Of a stretch of DNA of 39,653 nt, positions 37,801-39,653 are shown one piece after another. Origin of the DNA: an uncultured Oscillibacter sp. GTDB taxonomy: Bacteria; Bacillota; Clostridia; Oscillospirales; Oscillospiraceae. Each line of letters starts with the position of its first letter. The stretch's first letter is position 1. The notes below the pieces were generated by a model. It was not told the DNA's origin and did not search any database. It saw only the letters and a list, made by a program, of their open reading frames with translations. The stretch lies in the NCBI RefSeq assembly GCF_900546705.1, contig NZ_URDP01000018.1, positions 1 to 39,653 on the forward strand, written 5' to 3'. A program made the position numbers and the translations under genes.

Positions 37801-39276
37801 TTATGCCTTTTTCCGTTCCTGTCTGACCAGCTTGACGCAGGCGGCAATGATGCCGAAGAGGAACCAGTAGGTGAACATATTGCGGGGATAGAACCAGGTG
37901 TACTCCGCCACGCTCACCACCAGGATGCCGCAGAAGGCGCCCAGGGCCGCGGCCAGCATCCGCTTGGTACGCTTGTCCAGGGCGGCCCGGAAGGCCTTCA
38001 CGCCGCTCTTGAGCTGGTAGAGCAGCAGGGCCAGGAAGGAGATCACGCCCCAGATGCCGGTCTCCGCCCACATCTGCAAATAGTTGTTGTGGGTGTGGAT
38101 GGGATAGGTACCGTCAAAGTTGGTGGGATAGGTCTGGAATACCTCTTTCATCACATCGGTGCCCAGGCCGATACCCTTAACCCAGTGGTCCCGCATCAGA
38201 TTACTGGTGGTGCTGTAGATCTCAAAGCGGTACTGGGTGGAGCTGTCCTGGGTGTTGGTGATGGTGAGGATCCGGTTGTAGATGGTCTCGGGCAGGAAGG
38301 GGATGGCCACCAGTCCGGCCACGATGAACAGGGGCACCCACCGCCAGTCGATGAGAGCCAGGAACACCACCACCGCCAGAGCCAAACCGATCCAGCAGGA
38401 GCGGCCGTAGGTAAGGCCGATAGCCGCCACGCCCACGCACAGGGAGATCAGAGAGAGGATCTTGCCCCGCCAGTGGGAGTTGAGGAAGAGTGCCAACTCC
38501 AGCGGCAGCAGCATGACCAGCTGCTCGGCGAAGTTGTTGGGGTTGTCAAAGACGGAATAGACCCGGCCGGGCATACCGGCGTTGACGGTCATATCCTGCT
38601 GGGAGGCCACCACCTCCACGCCGATATAACCCTGGTAGCAGCCGTAGATGGCGGCAATGGAGATGCCCAGCACCGCCAGGGCCACCACCAGCTGGAGCTG
38701 CTCATATTTGCGTACCGCGCTGACCACCAGCAGCACCAGCAGGAAGGCGGTGATGTGGAAGGCGAAGAACCGCATGGACAGGCGGGTTGCGATGGACCCG
38801 ACCAGGGCAATGCAGATAAATGCCATATAGAGGCTCATGTAGGGCCCCAGGGTGTCCAGCTCCAGCCGGTCCTTGGCCCGGGAGGCGCTGCCGATGACGA
38901 ACAGGCCGGTGACGGCCACCGCCCCCAGCAGACCGTAGGTGTTGTTCCACATCTCATGGGGGGCAACCAGCATCACCAGCATAAACAGGCCCAGGAAGAA
39001 GAATCCGGCCCCGCCCACGGCCCCCAGGAAGCGGCAGAACAGGCTGCCGTCCCAAATGGGACGCCCCGCCCGATAGAGCAGCTTACAGATGGCACAGGGA
39101 ATGTTGATGATGGCGGTGAGGAGCCTGCAAATCAGGCTGTCCGGCCAGGCCTTTGGGATGGCCCCCTCCCGCCAGACAAAGCGGAAGAGGAGGCTGCCTC
39201 TCAGCTGCCGGGTGAACCACCGCTCCAGGCCCGCCCGGGCAGACTGCCCGCCCAGGCCTGCCGGATACCCAGCCAA
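37801..39276 (-). CDS. O-antigen ligase / Wzy-type polytopic membrane protein (apparent frameshift at 5' end)
   Basis: Membrane protein with about twelve helices. The Wzy_C signature is present: YGRSCWIGLALAVVVFLAL and later PIHTHNNYLQMWAETGIWG, which forms the large external loop of O-antigen ligases. It should join or polymerise surface glycan units. This open frame (491 residues) has only a TTG at 39276 with no ribosome site. A much better start, ATG 39323 after AAGGAG, gives MSIAKNSLFLRFFLAFWLGIRQ in another frame that stops at 39203-39201. Joining both frames near 39235-39262 by adding one base gives a natural N-terminus, so I infer a single-base deletion or sequencing error. Downstream of a glycosyltransferase gene on the same strand: a polysaccharide cluster continues beyond the window. 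Confidence 0.85.
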   Translation of the reverse strand: MAGYPAGLGGQSARAGLERWFTRQLRGSLLFRFVWREGAIPKAWPDSLICRLLTAIINIPCAICKLLYRAGRPIWDGSLFCRFLGAVGGAGFFFLGLFMLVMLVAPHEMWNNTYGLLGAVAVTGLFVIGSASRAKDRLELDTLGPYMSLYMAFICIALVGSIATRLSMRFFAFHITAFLLVLLVVSAVRKYEQLQLVVALAVLGISIAAIYGCYQGYIGVEVVASQQDMTVNAGMPGRVYSVFDNPNNFAEQLVMLLPLELALFLNSHWRGKILSLISLCVGVAAIGLTYGRSCWIGLALAVVVFLALIDWRWVPLFIVAGLVAIPFLPETIYNRILTITNTQDSSTQYRFEIYSTTSNLMRDHWVKGIGLGTDVMKEVFQTYPTNFDGTYPIHTHNNYLQMWAETGIWGVISFLALLLYQLKSGVKAFRAALDKRTKRMLAAALGAFCGILVVSVAEYTWFYPRNMFTYWFLFGIIAACVKLVRQERKKA

Positions 39277-39343
39277 AAGGCCAGGAAAAAGCGTAGAAAC
39301 AGGCTGTTTTTTGCGATAGACATCAGGTTTTTACTCCTTGGAA

Positions 39344-39653
39344 TCAGTCGTGAAGGGCTTTTTCGTACACGTCATAGGTGACCTTGGCCATCTTGTGGAT
39401 CTCAAACTTCTCCTCGATGGTCCGCAGGGCCCTCTCCCGGCAGGCCGCGGCAAAGTCCGGGTCCTCCAGGAACCGCTTCATGGCCCCCGCCATGGAATCG
39501 GGGTCGTCATAGGTCACCAGCAGGCCGCAGCCCGCCTCCTCATTCACGATGTCCGAGTTTCCGCCCATGTCGGTGGCGATCACCGGCAGACCGGCGGCCA
39601 TGGCCTCGAGATGAGGAAGGACAGGGCCTCGTGCTGGGAGGAGTTGACGTACA
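39344..39653 (-). CDS. Glycosyltransferase family 4, C-terminal part (partial, frameshifted)
   Basis: C-terminal part of a GT-B glycosyltransferase (group 1 / GT4). The frame ending at 39344 gives MAAGLPVIATDMGGNSDIV and GCGLLVTYDDPDSMAGAMKRFLEDP, the usual donor-sugar-binding region. From the window edge to about 39608 the matching sequence YVNSSQHEALSFLIS is in a different frame. Adding one base between 39608 and 39607 restores the EX7E motif (E-ALSFLIS-E) and the continuous family sequence. So the gene has a one-base deletion at its second catalytic-motif Glu. It ends 20 bases before the ATG 39323 of the O-antigen-ligase gene, with AAGGAG in between: same operon. Confidence 0.8.
   Translation of the reverse strand, partial: VRQLLPARGPVLPHLEAMAAGLPVIATDMGGNSDIVNEEAGCGLLVTYDDPDSMAGAMKRFLEDPDFAAACRERALRTIEEKFEIHKMAKVTYDVYEKALHD

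Overview
The window (39.65 kb, high G+C, dense gene packing) looks like the chromosome of an endospore-forming, anaerobic, Gram-positive bacterium, most likely a high-GC Clostridia member of the Oscillospiraceae (Flavonifractor / Lawsonibacter / Oscillibacter type). The evidence is sporulation genes (spoVAF, spoIID, bofA with yaaL, a DUF1540 protein), ferredoxin-type Fe-S proteins, AGGAGG ribosome sites, and sigA-like promoters alongside matches to sporulation sigma factors. The taxonomic name is inference; no rRNA gene is present.

Layout. 1-2.6 kb: end of an unknown gene, then a PhoB/PhoR-like two-component system. 2.6-5.1 kb: spoVAF behind a sigma-G-like promoter, and a GGDEF diguanylate cyclase with a Cys-rich sensor region. 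5.1-7.3 kb: two Fe-S proteins on the minus strand and a FliB-like lysine N-methylase. 7.3-7.8 kb: no protein gene, but a promoter, about 350 nt of highly structured sequence and a terminator, which I read as a large non-coding RNA. 7.8-10.1 kb: gap (GAPDH) divergent from a LacI-family regulator, with repeated operator-like sites between them. 10.2-12.3 kb: a secreted serine hydrolase. 12.4-13.1 kb: a strong promoter, a broken 5' half of tRNA-Leu, a low-GC unknown gene and then the intact tRNA-Leu(UAG). 13.4-17.2 kb: a membrane protein, a TetR-type regulator, and a coiled-coil protein plus FtsH behind a promoter buried in a 19-bp inverted repeat. 17.3-20.7 kb: zinc-ribbon proteins, a CDF metal exporter, and the rplM-rpsI operon. 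20.8-25.3 kb: yaaL-bofA, tadA, a membrane protein, spoIID and a deacetylase-like protein that has lost its catalytic residues. 25.4-28.9 kb: response regulator, histidine kinase and HtrA protease in one operon. 28.9-32.5 kb: split TauE/SafE pair, DUF1540, DUF1294, and the pseudouridine catabolic pair psuK-psuG. 32.6-37.7 kb: a lipoprotein, asnS, a CoA-binding protein, a ZIP transporter and a cysteine desulfidase. 37.8-39.65 kb: an O-antigen-ligase-like membrane protein and a glycosyltransferase; both show an apparent one-base deletion.

How the parts work together. Sporulation functions are scattered through the window but have matching compartment-type promoters: sigma-E-like (mother cell) before spoIID and yaaL-bofA, sigma-G-like (forespore) before spoVAF and the DUF1540 gene. 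Two sensor/regulator pairs cover phosphate-type and envelope-stress-type signalling. The LacI/gap and TetR/ftsH regions look like local autoregulated control circuits. Observations most worth following are the 7.35-7.71 kb RNA, the tRNA-Leu locus, the operator arrays and the two terminal frameshifts. No CRISPR array, insertion sequence or prophage was seen.
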